Shown here in pieces: positions 25,097 through 34,892 of a DNA stretch of 64,000 nt (positions are counted from its first letter, which is position 1; each line of letters begins with the position of its first letter). A program made the position numbers and the translations under genes. Below the pieces are notes generated by a model. That model made no database searches, was not told where the DNA came from, and saw only the letters and a list, made by a program, of their open reading frames with translations. This stretch comes from Myxococcales bacterium. GTDB lineage: Bacteria > Myxococcota_A > Bradymonadia > UBA7976 > UBA1532. The DNA lies in contig JACKDN010000006.1 in the NCBI GenBank assembly GCA_020633465.1, positions 124,001-188,000 on the forward strand, given 5' to 3'.

Positions 25097-27267
25097 GGCC
25101 CGCCCTCCCCGGCGCAGGCGTCGCCCACGCCGTCGCCGTCGGCGTCCTCCTGACCCGGGTCGGCCACCTCGGGGCAGACGTCGCAGGCGTCGCCCACGCC
25201 GTCCCCGTCGGTGTCGGTCTGCTCGGGATCGGCGTCCTGCGGGCAGGCGTCGCACGCGTCCCCCACCCCATCGCCGTCCGCGTCGGCCTGATCGGGATCG
25301 TGCACGTCGGGGCACACGTCGCAGGCGTCCGGCGCGTCGGGCGACGGCTCGAGCACGTCGTCCTCGCAGACGACGCCGCGCGTCGCGTCGCAGGGCAGGT
25401 CGTTCCACACCGCGTTGCCCGGCTCGATCACCCGCAGCTCGCCGCAGTCCTCGTTGCCGCCGCTGTCGTTGGGCTCGCCCTCGGCCCAGGGCGCGAAGGG
25501 GGGCTCGACGCCTGCCGCCGAGACGAAGCGCCCCTCTTCGGCCTGATCGGTGAGGTCCAGCCAGTAGCGCCCGGGGAAGTTGGCCAGCAGCAGGTGCTCG
25601 GCCTCGTCGTCGACGAACAGCAGCCGCCCGCCGCGCGCTTCGCAGAAGGCCGCGGCCGCGGCGTGGACGACGCCCGCCTCGGGGCAGATCAGCCACGCGC
25701 GCCCGTCCTCCGAGGTCTCGACCACGCAGCCCGCGCCCGATCCGCAGCGCGCCGCGTCCGGGCAGCCGAAGTGGTGGGCGTCGCGGTTCTGCTGATCGGG
25801 ATCGTAGTCGTCGGGGCAGCCGTCGAGCTCGGCCGGCACGTCGTCGCCGTCGGCGTCGTCGAAGGGCATCGGATCCCAGCTGCGCAGCACGGCCAGGCCC
25901 TCGGCGCGCAGGCCCACGAGATCGGGATCGGCGTCGTCGTCCAGGTCGACCAGGGCGACCGCCGCCAGCGGCCCGCCGCGCGTGAGCAGCGCGTCCGAGT
26001 AGTCGAACAGGCGGCCGTCCTGGTTGCGCAGCAGCAGCGCCCCGTCCGGGCCCACGGCCAGCACGTCGGGCAGCCCGTCCACGTCCAGGTCGGCCAACAT
26101 CACCGCCGAGGTGTCGAGCGGCGGCACCGACACCACCAGGGCCGAGTCGTCGGCGAAGCGGCCCGCGCCGTCGTTGACCCACAGCGCCGCGCCGCCCGGC
26201 CCCACCAGCAGCACGTCGGTCGCGCCGTCGCCGTCCATGTCCCCCAGCGCGGGCCGCGCGCCGGCCTCGCCCAGCGGCGCGCTGCCCGCGGGCGCGTCGG
26301 TGAAGCCGCCGTGGCCATCGCCCAGCAGCAGGCGCGGCGGCGCGTCCTGCCGCCCGGCCACCAGATCGAGCGCGCCGTCGCCGTCCAGATCGGCCAGCGC
26401 CAGCCCGGCCGAGGCGCCGCCGAGCGCGACGCGCCCCGGGGCCAGCTCGAGCCCGCCGCGGCCGTCGCCCGCCAGCACGCGCAGCGTCGGAGCGGCCCCC
26501 TCGGGCGTGGCCACCACCAGCACGTCGGCCGCGCCGTCGCCGTCCAGATCGCCGCACACCGCGTCCGTCGCCCGCACCCGCGCGGCCACGGACTCGGGCG
26601 CGACGAGGCCGGAGACGTCCTGCCGGAAGATGCGCGCGGCGCCCTCGGCGTCGACCACGAACAGATCGTCGTCCCCGTCGCCGTCGACGTCCGCCGCGCA
26701 GGCCGCCGCGATCGACGCGGGGCCCTCGACGCCGCCCTCGGCGACCACGCGCCCGGCCGCCACGCCGAACCAGCGGACGAAGCCGTCCTCGAGGGTGGCC
26801 AGCCGACCGGGGGCCAGCGCCAACAGCCGCGCGCCGCCGCCGTCGGGGCCCTTGGGCAGCTCGACGAAGCGCAGCGCCGGGGGCGGGATGCCCAGGTACT
26901 CGAAGCCGGTGTAGATCAGCGGCCCGTCGGGGGTGGTGACCTCGATGTCGACCGGGCCGCCCGAGCGCACGGCGGGCACGCGGACGATCAGGGCGCCGTC
27001 GGCGCGGCTCTCGATCTCCACCGGCTGCGTGCCGACGCTGACCGCGGTGGCCAGGTCGACCCCCGGGCCGCTGATGCGCACGACCTCGCCGCCGCGGAAC
27101 GAGGCCGCCGGCGGATCGACGCTGAGCAGCTGGTCGCTCGGCCCGCCGCCCGCGCCGCCGTCGGCGCCGGGGGACGGGCGCGCGGTGGCGTCCGCGGCGT
27201 CGTCGTCGGTCGAGTCGTCGCACGCGAAGCCCGCCAGCAGCAGGAGGGCGGGCAAGAGTCGCCGCAT
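25093..27267 (-). CDS. Lipoprotein with TIG, FG-GAP, C-type lectin and TSP3 repeats
   Basis: The product is 724 aa from ATG 27267 (GGGAG 6 bp upstream). The lipobox is LLAGFAC near residue 16. Domains in order are: an IPT/TIG Ig-like domain (SVDPPAASFRGGEVVRISGP, ~45-125); FG-GAP repeats with DxDGDG loops (~185-455); a C-type lectin domain (~495-645) with Cys at both ends, the sugar-selectivity motif GEPNDSGGNEDC (EPN) and AVWNDLPC (WND); and thrombospondin type 3 repeats (DADGDGVGDACDACPQDADP) to the end. EPN in lectin domains is associated with mannose-type binding, so a Ca2+-dependent glycan-binding surface protein is inferred. It is the first gene of the operon. Confidence 0.85.
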   Translation of the reverse strand: MRRLLPALLLLAGFACDDSTDDDAADATARPSPGADGGAGGGPSDQLLSVDPPAASFRGGEVVRISGPGVDLATAVSVGTQPVEIESRADGALIVRVPAVRSGGPVDIEVTTPDGPLIYTGFEYLGIPPPALRFVELPKGPDGGGARLLALAPGRLATLEDGFVRWFGVAAGRVVAEGGVEGPASIAAACAADVDGDGDDDLFVVDAEGAARIFRQDVSGLVAPESVAARVRATDAVCGDLDGDGAADVLVVATPEGAAPTLRVLAGDGRGGLELAPGRVALGGASAGLALADLDGDGALDLVAGRQDAPPRLLLGDGHGGFTDAPAGSAPLGEAGARPALGDMDGDGATDVLLVGPGGAALWVNDGAGRFADDSALVVSVPPLDTSAVMLADLDVDGLPDVLAVGPDGALLLRNQDGRLFDYSDALLTRGGPLAAVALVDLDDDADPDLVGLRAEGLAVLRSWDPMPFDDADGDDVPAELDGCPDDYDPDQQNRDAHHFGCPDAARCGSGAGCVVETSEDGRAWLICPEAGVVHAAAAAFCEARGGRLLFVDDEAEHLLLANFPGRYWLDLTDQAEEGRFVSAAGVEPPFAPWAEGEPNDSGGNEDCGELRVIEPGNAVWNDLPCDATRGVVCEDDVLEPSPDAPDACDVCPDVHDPDQADADGDGVGDACDACPQDADPEQTDTDGDGVGDACDVCPEVADPGQEDADGDGVGDACAGEGGP

Positions 27268-27290
27268 TCTTCACTCCCGAGTCGAACCCC

Positions 27291-27355
27291 GTCTGCCGTG
27301 GCACGCGGCGTGCCAGGGCGCGGGGCGGTCGTTGCGTCGCGCGGGCACGGCAGAC
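27291..27355. promoter_or_regulatory. Nested inverted repeats upstream of lectin-lipoprotein operon
   Basis: GTCTGCCGTG (27291-27300) is repeated inverted as CACGGCAGAC (27346-27355), 45 bp apart. Overlapping the left arm is a perfect dyad TGGCACGC-G-GCGTGCCA (27299-27315), 32 bp upstream of ATG 27267. The position fits operators for a dimeric regulator. No convincing -10 was found, so the promoter itself is not placed. Confidence 0.4.
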
Positions 27356-27455
27356 CGTGACGTCGAGGTCTCGGTGTGGGACGTGCGGGCGTCAGTTTAG
27401 GGGGGATGGGGGTGCGGGGGCGAGGGGGGTGGGGTCAGGGGCCTTCGGGCAGGGA

Positions 27456-27533
<78 letters not shown>

Positions 27534-27563
27534 GCGCTGGGGTGGGTTGGGGCTCGGTTGCGC

Positions 27564-28706
<1,143 letters not shown>

Positions 28707-28735
28707 GGTTCTCCTCACCGCAAGAAGGGCGAGGC

Positions 28736-28764
28736 AGTCTAACCAAGTCGGCCCGCGCGGTCAC
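28736..28764 (-). promoter_or_regulatory. Promoter of acyl-CoA dehydrogenase gene
   Basis: On the minus strand GTGACC (28764-28759) and TAGACT (28741-28736) are 17 bp apart, with the -10 box 29 bp before ATG 28706. The -35 box overlaps the stop region of the upstream gene. Confidence 0.4.
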
Positions 28765-29629
28765 CCGCGGCGGCGCACCCCGATCAACAGCAGCAGCGCG
28801 ATCAGCCAGGCGCCGCCCGCGGCGGGCGCGTCGGCCGCCGCGGCGCAGCCGTCGCCCTCGTCGAGCGTGATGGTGCGCTTGGGCGTCTGCCCCCCCGCGT
28901 CGACGACCGGGGGCGGGGGCGTGGCCGCGTCGCGCCGAGCCGCCGGGGCCGCGCGTCGGGCGTGGGCGCCGGCGGCGCGCCCGATCCACCTCGGGGCCCG
29001 GCGGCGCGGCGTCCACGCGCGGCCAGGGCCGCCCGCGTCCAGCGGGGCGGCGGCCGGCCCGCGTCCACCACCGGCCCCGGCCCCGGCCCCGCGTCGACCG
29101 GCGGCGGCGGCGGCCCATCGCCCCGCAACACCAGATCGGCGCACTGGTAGTACAGGTCGTTGCCCGGCGACGTCTGCGGCGGCTTGTCGAACATCACCTG
29201 GATCACCTGCAGCGTGCAGTTGTCGCACTCGACGTCCGGCAGCGTGACCATCACCCGGTACTGCCCGCCGTTGCGATCGGCGATGCCGTCGAGCAGCACG
29301 GCGTCGTTGCTGTACATCTCCATCGTCGGGTTGCGCGTGTCGCAGCCGGCCAGGCAGGCGGGATCGACGAAGTCGTCGTCGCCGTCGCGATCGAAAGAGA
29401 TGCGGAAGTAGCCCGGGTGATCGACGTACTCGTCGAACACCACCTCGATGGTCTCGCCCGGGGCGTAGGTGGTGACGTTCTGCGTGCGCCCGCCGCCGTC
29501 GCGCCCGCAGGGGCCGGGCTTCAGCTGCTGGCCGCCGTAGCGGCTGGGCGGCTGGCTCAACGACAGGTGGGCGGCGGCCGGCGCGGCCAGCGCGCCGAGG
29601 GCGATCGAGACGAGTGCTACGCGACGCAT
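28761..29629 (-). pseudogene. LPMO-like copper protein (SCE4755-type) with MYXO-CTERM, frameshifted linker
   Basis: The signal peptide (MRRVALVSIALGALAAPAAA) would be cleaved directly before HLSLSQPPSRYGGQQ, leaving an N-terminal His. A second His occurs in DEYVDHPGYFRISFD. This is the histidine-brace pattern of lytic polysaccharide monooxygenases, and the ~150-residue core with paired Cys fits the LPMO-like family described from Sorangium (SCE4755). A Pro/Asp/Ala linker follows, then a tail in another frame (TPKRTITLDEGDGC, helix, RRRG) of MYXO-CTERM type. The frame changes about twice between 28980 and 29060. The core domain itself is uninterrupted. Copper-dependent oxidative attack on a polysaccharide is inferred; the substrate is unknown. 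Confidence 0.7.
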
Positions 29630-29635
29630 GGCGCC

Positions 29636-29667
29636 ACGTTAGCAGACCCGTGCGTGCGCGCACGCAC
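29636..29667 (-). promoter_or_regulatory. -10 box and 18-bp palindrome upstream of LPMO-like gene
   Basis: TAACGT (29641-29636) lies 6 bp before ATG 29629 with no Shine-Dalgarno, suggesting a leaderless transcript. GTGCGTGCGCGCACGCAC (29650-29667) is a perfect 18-bp palindrome centred about 18 bp upstream of the -10, where a -35 would be. No consensus -35 is present, so activator control is plausible. It also lies 64 bp upstream of the rightward gene at 29731. Confidence 0.45.
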
Positions 29668-29730
29668 CGAAGCGTTGCGCGGCGGCCCTGGCGACGGCAT
29701 CGTCGGCGGGCAACCCCCGCGGAGGACGCC

Positions 29731-30756
29731 GTGACCGACCTTCAACCTCACACCGTGCGCGTGCTCGACGTCGGCGAGACGCCGCCCGGCAGCGTCCGCG
29801 CCCACTGGCTGCACATCATCAACAACGGCCTGGGCGAGCCCGTGCGCGTCCCCATCCTGGTGGCGCGCGGCAAGCACGACGGGCCGGTGCTCGGCCTCAC
29901 CGCCGCCCTGCACGGCAACGAGCTGAACGGCATCCCCATCATCCAGCGCGTCATCGCCGATCTCGACCTCGAGGTCCTGCGCGGCACGGTCGTCGGCGTG
30001 CTGGCGGCCAACGTGCCCGGCGTCCTGCGCGGCGAGCGCAGCTTCAACGACGGCGTCGACCTGAACCACATCGCCCCCGGCAAGCCCAACGGCAACAACA
30101 GTCAGGTCTACGTGCACCGGCTGGTCGACCGCGTCCTGAAGCAGTTCGACTTCCTCATCGACCTGCACACCGCCAGCTTCGGCCGCGTGAACTCGTATTA
30201 CGTGCGCGCCGACATGAACCACGCCGTCACCGCCCGCCTGGCGCGCCTGCAGATGCCCGACATCATCGTGCACAACCCGCCCAGCGACTACACGCTGCGC
30301 GGCTGCGCCGCCGGCCTCGGCATCCCCGCCGTCACCTGCGAGCTGCGCGATCCCAACGTCTTCCAGCCCGGCGTCATCGACACGGGCACGCTGGGGGTGC
30401 TGAACGTGCTGTACGACCTCGACATGCTCGAGGGCGAGGTCGTCTGCCCGATCACCGACACGGTGCTCTGCCAGGGCTCGTTCTGGATGTACACCGACGA
30501 GGGCGGACTGCTGACGGTCAAGCCGAAGGTGACCGCCTACGTGACCGAGGGTGAGATCGTCGCCACGGTGCGCGACATCTTCGGCCGCGTGACGAAGACC
30601 TACACCGCGCCCGAGGACGCCATCGTCGTCGGCCGCAGCGTCAACCCGATCAACCAGACCGGCAGCCGCATCGTGCACCTCGGGCGAAGCCCGCGCACCA
30701 TCCCGTGCATCACCGCCGACGAGCCCCGCGCCGCGACCACGAGGACCACGCCATGA
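29731..30756 (+). CDS. Succinylglutamate desuccinylase/aspartoacylase-family protein (M14-like)
   Basis: The product is 341 aa from GTG 29731, 5 bp after GGAGGA. Zinc ligands are visible as LHGNELNG (His and Glu of the HxxE motif) and DFLIDLHTASFGRVNSYY (second His). These fit the AstE/AspA branch of M14 metallo-carboxypeptidases, which hydrolyse N-acyl amino acids. The C-terminal part (GGLLTVKPKVTAYVTEGEIV) forms the small beta domain typical of this family. It is first in a three-gene run whose other members are small lipoproteins. The substrate cannot be told from the sequence. Confidence 0.8.
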   Translation: MTDLQPHTVRVLDVGETPPGSVRAHWLHIINNGLGEPVRVPILVARGKHDGPVLGLTAALHGNELNGIPIIQRVIADLDLEVLRGTVVGVLAANVPGVLRGERSFNDGVDLNHIAPGKPNGNNSQVYVHRLVDRVLKQFDFLIDLHTASFGRVNSYYVRADMNHAVTARLARLQMPDIIVHNPPSDYTLRGCAAGLGIPAVTCELRDPNVFQPGVIDTGTLGVLNVLYDLDMLEGEVVCPITDTVLCQGSFWMYTDEGGLLTVKPKVTAYVTEGEIVATVRDIFGRVTKTYTAPEDAIVVGRSVNPINQTGSRIVHLGRSPRTIPCITADEPRAATTRTTP

Positions 30757-31100
30757 ACCGCACCCTGCCCGCCCTCGCCCTGCTGACGCTGACCGCCTGC
30801 GGCGGCGCGCAGCGCCTCGACCGCAGCGCGCCCGCGGCCTACACCGCCACCACCGCGCAGATGGCCCGCGAGCTGGCCGGCCCCGACACCCTCATCGTGC
30901 GCAGCGATCTCGAGCTTCAGCTGACCCGCGCCCGCGACGGCGAGAAGTTCACGATCTCGCTGCAGTCGCCCTGGGCCTGGTGCCAGACCGAGCCGGACGA
31001 CTGCGACGACGGCACCAAGCGCTACCTGCAGCAGGCCCTCGACCGCGCGGCCATCGCCGAGGGCGGCCACATCGATCCCGACGCACCCGCCCCGCAGTGA
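30753..31100 (+). CDS. Small lipoprotein of unknown function
   Basis: The product is 115 aa from ATG 30753, overlapping the previous stop (ATGA). The signal peptide MNRTLPALALLTLTAC has a canonical lipobox (LTAC). The mature part is hydrophilic with two Cys (AWCQTEPDDCDDGTKR) that could form a disulfide. I recognise no family. Strict overlap with both neighbours implies a shared role with the M14-like enzyme and the cytochrome. Confidence 0.7.
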   Translation: MNRTLPALALLTLTACGGAQRLDRSAPAAYTATTAQMARELAGPDTLIVRSDLELQLTRARDGEKFTISLQSPWAWCQTEPDDCDDGTKRYLQQALDRAAIAEGGHIDPDAPAPQ

Positions 31101-31579
31101 GGCGCCTGCTGCTGCTGGTCGCGCTGACGGCCTGCGCGCCCGCACGCACCCGAGTGACGACCGAGGATCGCCCCCACCTGGGCGACGCCTGGTACGCCCA
31201 CCGCGCGGCCACGCTGAACATCACGCCCGAGGCCGCCCGCGCCCGCGACGCCGCCCTGCCCGCCGGCCCCGACGCCGGCCCGCCCGACGACGCCCTCGAC
31301 GCGCACACCGCCCGCGAGGCCGCCGCGCTGTGGCGCGACCTGTGCGCCGCCTGCCACGGCCCCGACGGCCAGCCGCCATCCGAGCTGGGGCTCGATCCGC
31401 CGCCCAAGACCTGGGGCGGCTTCGGCGTCCGCATGGGCTTCACGTTCGGGGGCGACGCGATGCGCCGCGGCATCTACCGCAGCATCGCCGAAGGCAAGGG
31501 CGAGGGCATGCCCGCGTGGGGCGGCCGGCTCAGCCGCGAGCAGATGTGGGCGCTGGTGCGCCACATCGAGAGTCTGTAG
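31097..31579 (+). CDS. Lipoprotein cytochrome c, monohaem
   Basis: The product is 160 aa from GTG 31097, overlapping the upstream stop (GTGA). The lipobox is LLLVALTAC. A single haem-binding motif LCAACHG occurs near residue 90, with a likely axial Met in GKGEGMPAWGG and the class I ending REQMWALVRHIES. The protein would be membrane-anchored in the periplasm and carry electrons. Coupling to a hydrolase of the aspartoacylase family is unusual. It is followed by a strong hairpin. Confidence 0.85.
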   Translation: MRRLLLLVALTACAPARTRVTTEDRPHLGDAWYAHRAATLNITPEAARARDAALPAGPDAGPPDDALDAHTAREAAALWRDLCAACHGPDGQPPSELGLDPPPKTWGGFGVRMGFTFGGDAMRRGIYRSIAEGKGEGMPAWGGRLSREQMWALVRHIESL

Positions 31580-31610
31580 CGACGGCGCGGCCGTGTCGGC
31601 GCGCCGTCGC
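31579..31610. terminator. Bidirectional terminator hairpin
   Basis: GCGACGGCGCG (31579-31589) and CGCGCCGTCGC (31600-31610) form a perfect 11-bp stem with a 10-nt loop, beginning at the cytochrome c stop codon and ending 11 bp before the stop of the convergent korB gene. There is no T-run. Position between convergent genes supports termination in both directions. Confidence 0.6.
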
Positions 31611-31621
31611 GGCGGGACGCC

Positions 31622-32653
31622 TTACTCGACCGTCCAGATGTGCGCGGCCTCGATGGCCTGCTGCACCTTGGCGCCGGGCTTGCGCCGCTTCGCCTCGTCC
31701 ACCTGCGCGCTCATCATGCGCTCGTAGCTGGGCCGCTCGACGCAGCGGAACACACCCACCGGCGTGGGGAAGTCCGGGTGCAGCAGCTGGCTCAGCAGGT
31801 AGGACAGCGTCGGGTTCGTCTCGTCGTGCACCAGCAGCGCGTCCTCGCCGACGTCCTCGACCTCGACGACGATGGGCCGCATGCTGCGGTCGAGCATGAT
31901 GCCCTTCTCGTTCTTCGGGCCGAAGCGCAGCGGCTTGCCGTGCTCGAGCTTCAGCTCGTGCTCCACCTTCGTGCGCCGATCGCTCAGGTACGCGTAGGCG
32001 CCGTCGTTGAAGATGTTGCAGTTCTGGTAGACCTCGAGCAGCGCGGTGCCTTCGTGCGCCGCCATCCGCTGGATCATCGACTGCAGGTGCCGCGCGTCCA
32101 CGTCGACGGCGCGCGCGACGAAGGTGGCCTCGGCCCCCAGCGCCACCCCGACCGGGTTGAAGGGATAGTCGATCGAGCCCATCGGCGTGGACTTGGTCGT
32201 CTTCCCCTGCTCGCTCGTCGGGCTGTACTGGCCCTTCGTCAGGCCGTAGATGCGGTTGTTGAACAGGATGATCTTCAGCCCGATGTTGCGCCGCAGCGCG
32301 TGCATCAGGTGGTTGCCGCCGATCGACAGCGCGTCGCCGTCGCCGGTGATCACCCACACGTTCAGCTCGGGCCTGAGCGCCTTGACCCCGCTGGCCACCG
32401 CGGGCGCGCGCCCGTGGATGCTGTGCATCCCGTAGGTGTCCATGTAGTACGGGAAGCGGCTCGAGCAGCCGATGCCGCTGATGAAGACGTAGTCCTCGCG
32501 CGGGATGCCCAGCTCGGGCAGCGTGCGCTGCACCTGCGCCAGGATGCTGTAGTCCCCGCAGCCCGGGCACCAGCGCACGTCCTGGTCGGTGGCGAAGTCC
32601 TTGCGCGTCAGGGCCGACGCGTCGGTCGACGGCAGGTTCGGGTACTTGCTCAT
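31622..32653 (-). CDS. korB: 2-oxoacid:ferredoxin oxidoreductase, beta subunit
   Basis: The product is 343 aa from ATG 32653, overlapping the korA stop (ATGA). Signatures are the Cys pair in WCPGCGDYSIL, ISGIGCSSRFPYYM, and the ThDP/Mg2+ motif GDGDALSIGGNHLMHALRRN with NNRIYGLTKGQYSPTS, diagnostic of KorB/PorB subunits. With korA it would decarboxylate a 2-oxoacid (most likely 2-oxoglutarate) to acyl-CoA while reducing ferredoxin. Length is normal for this family. The 2-oxoglutarate assignment rests on overall resemblance to KorAB; other 2-oxoacids are possible. Confidence 0.85.
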   Translation of the reverse strand: MSKYPNLPSTDASALTRKDFATDQDVRWCPGCGDYSILAQVQRTLPELGIPREDYVFISGIGCSSRFPYYMDTYGMHSIHGRAPAVASGVKALRPELNVWVITGDGDALSIGGNHLMHALRRNIGLKIILFNNRIYGLTKGQYSPTSEQGKTTKSTPMGSIDYPFNPVGVALGAEATFVARAVDVDARHLQSMIQRMAAHEGTALLEVYQNCNIFNDGAYAYLSDRRTKVEHELKLEHGKPLRFGPKNEKGIMLDRSMRPIVVEVEDVGEDALLVHDETNPTLSYLLSQLLHPDFPTPVGVFRCVERPSYERMMSAQVDEAKRRKPGAKVQQAIEAAHIWTVE

Positions 32654-34497
32654 CGGGTGCCCTCCAAAAGCGCGCGCACGGCCTGCACGATCTCCGATTC
32701 CTTGAACGGCTTGCCCTGCACCTTGGTGTGGCTGACGACGTCGATCAAGTAGCGCGCCCGCAACAGCATCGCCAGCTGACCCAGGTTCAGCTCCGGCACC
32801 AGCACCTTGCGGAAGCGCCGCATGATGTCGCCGAGGTCCTTCGGGAAGGGGTTCAGGTGGCGCAGGTGCACCTGACCGACCGCGGCCCCCTCGTCCACCA
32901 GCTTCGACACGCCGGCGTGCAGCGCGCCGTAGGTGCCGCCCCAGCCCAGCACCAGCACGTCGCCCTCCTGGGCGCCGAACACCTGGGTCGGCGGGATGAA
33001 GTCGGCCACCTTGTCCACCTTGGCCTGGCGGACGTGGATCATGTGCTCGTGGTTCGCCGGGTCGTAGCTGACGTTGCCGGTGCCGTCCTGCTTCTCGAGG
33101 CCGCCCACGCGGTGCTCGAGGCCGGGCGTGCCGGGCACCGCCCAGGGCCGCGCCAGGTTCTCGTCGCGGTTGTACGGCTGGAAGCCCTCGACCTGCGTGT
33201 GGAACTCGACCGGGATGGGCTCGAGCGCCGACATCTCGGGCACCCGCCACGGCTCGGCGCCGTTGGCCAGGTAACCGTCGCTCAGCAGCACCACCGGCAC
33301 CATGTGGCGCACCGCGATGCGCACGGCCTCGATGGCCGTCTCGAAGCAGTCGCCGGGCGACATGGCCGCCACCACCGGCATCGGGCACTCGCCGTTGCGC
33401 CCGAACAGCGCCTGCAGCAGGTCCGACTGCTCGGTCTTGGTGGGCAGGCCGGTGCTCGGCCCGCCGCGCTGCACGTTGACCACGATCAGCGGCAGCTCGA
33501 GCATCATGGCCAGGCCCATGGCCTCGCCCTTCAGCGCGATGCCGGGGCCGCTGGTCGTCGTCAGCGCCAGGCCGCCCGCGAAGGCCGCGCCCACCGCCGC
33601 GGCCACCGCCGCGATCTCGTCCTCGGCCTGGAAGGTCTTCACCCCCAGGTGCTTCTGCTTCGACAGGAAGTGCAGGATGTCCGAGGCCGGCGTGATGGGG
33701 TACGAGCCGAGGAACAGCTCGAGCCCGCTCAGCTCGGCCGCCGCCAGCATGCCCAGGCCCAGGGCCTCGTTGCCGGTGATGTTGCGGTAACGCCCGGCGG
33801 GGATGCTGGCCTTGCGCACCATGTAGCTGTGGTCGAACAGCTCGGCCGTCTCGCCGTAGTTGTAGCCGGCGCGCAGCGCGTGCAGGTTCGCGTCGGCCAC
33901 CTCGGGCGTCTTCGCGCGGAACTTCGCCTCGATCCAGCGCTCGGTGTGCGCCAGGTCGCGGTTGAACAGCCAGTACACCAGGCCCAGGGCGAAGAAGTTC
34001 TTCGAGCGCACGGCCGCGCGCTGGTTCAGCCCGACGTCGGCGATGGCGTTGAGCGTCATCGTCGTGATGTCGACCGGGTACACCTTGTAGGCGCTCAGGC
34101 TGCCGTCCTCGAGCGGGTTCTCGCTGTACCCCGCGCGCTCGAGGTTCTTGTCGCTGAAGGCCTGGGTGTTGGCGATCAGGATGCCGCCGGGCTTCAGATC
34201 GGGCAGGTTCACGCGCAGCGCGGCGGGGTTCATGGCCACCAGCACGTCGGGCGCGTCGCCGTGGGTGAACACCTCGCGGCTCGAGAAGTTGAGCTGAAAC
34301 CCCGACACGCCGGCCAGCGAGCCCGCGGGGGCGCGGATCTCGGCGGGAAAGTCGGGGAAGGTGGCCAGGTCGTTGCCGGCCAGCGCCGACGTCTGGGTGA
34401 ACTGGGTGCCGGTCAGCTGCATGCCGTCGCCCGAGTCACCGGCGAACCGGATGGCGACCGTCTCGACCGTCTCGACCGCGTCGCTCGCTTTGGACAT
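32650..34497 (-). CDS. korA: 2-oxoacid:ferredoxin oxidoreductase, fused gamma-alpha subunit
   Basis: The product is 615 aa from ATG 34497 (GGAAGG upstream). The N-terminal ~190 residues are the gamma domain (IRFAGDSGDGMQLTGTQFTQ). The rest is the alpha (pyrimidine-binding) domain with GSYPITPASDILHFL and TTTSGPGIALKGEAMGLA and QRGGPSTGLPTKTEQSDLLQ. Fusion of gamma and alpha is usual in KorA of aerobic or facultative bacteria. It partners KorB next door, together forming a heterodimeric or heterotetrameric enzyme. A promoter lies at 34542-34571. Ferredoxin genes are not seen nearby. Confidence 0.88.
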   Translation of the reverse strand: MSKASDAVETVETVAIRFAGDSGDGMQLTGTQFTQTSALAGNDLATFPDFPAEIRAPAGSLAGVSGFQLNFSSREVFTHGDAPDVLVAMNPAALRVNLPDLKPGGILIANTQAFSDKNLERAGYSENPLEDGSLSAYKVYPVDITTMTLNAIADVGLNQRAAVRSKNFFALGLVYWLFNRDLAHTERWIEAKFRAKTPEVADANLHALRAGYNYGETAELFDHSYMVRKASIPAGRYRNITGNEALGLGMLAAAELSGLELFLGSYPITPASDILHFLSKQKHLGVKTFQAEDEIAAVAAAVGAAFAGGLALTTTSGPGIALKGEAMGLAMMLELPLIVVNVQRGGPSTGLPTKTEQSDLLQALFGRNGECPMPVVAAMSPGDCFETAIEAVRIAVRHMVPVVLLSDGYLANGAEPWRVPEMSALEPIPVEFHTQVEGFQPYNRDENLARPWAVPGTPGLEHRVGGLEKQDGTGNVSYDPANHEHMIHVRQAKVDKVADFIPPTQVFGAQEGDVLVLGWGGTYGALHAGVSKLVDEGAAVGQVHLRHLNPFPKDLGDIMRRFRKVLVPELNLGQLAMLLRARYLIDVVSHTKVQGKPFKESEIVQAVRALLEGTR

Positions 34498-34541
34498 CGC
34501 GCGCGCCTTCCAGGCCCGTGGGGCCAGCCGAAAGTCGCGTG

Positions 34542-34571
34542 AACCTAGTGCATCCGGTAGCCGTTTGACAA
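34542..34571 (-). promoter_or_regulatory. Promoter of korA-korB
   Basis: On the minus strand TTGTCA (34571-34566) and TAGGTT (34547-34542) are separated by 18 bp, with the -10 box 44 bp before ATG 34497. The same DNA read rightward contains a perfect TTGACA (34565-34570), so the divergent FAD gene may use an overlapping promoter, though no good -10 is seen for it. The 34572-34892 stretch otherwise holds nothing I can name. Confidence 0.45.
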
Positions 34572-34892
34572 CCGCACGTTGCGCGAGATACGCGGGCGCC
34601 GGGCGCCGTCGCGTCGGTTCCGAAACGGGGGGTCACCCGCCCTTCACGGCACGGCGAAAACACGTCACCGAACCGTGCCTGCGGTCGACGCGTTCATGCG
34701 GCCTCGCGACCGCGCCGACCCGCGGATCGCGATGTGTCGCGCAGTCATCGCGGCGCGACGGGCCAGCCTCGAACCGACCGCGAAGACACCCGTTCGGGCG
34801 CCCGTTGAACCCGACGCGCGGCCGATCGGGTCGGCCCGTATCAGGATCGTCGACGGGTCGCGCCGGGCGGCTCGACGGACGAGGAGACCCCG

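Noticed and set aside
25300..27360. Rightward open frame of ~690 codons opposite the lectin lipoprotein
   Set aside because: Low-complexity Arg/Val/Gly composition typical of an antisense shadow in GC-rich DNA; the opposite strand carries clear FG-GAP, lectin and TSP3 domains.
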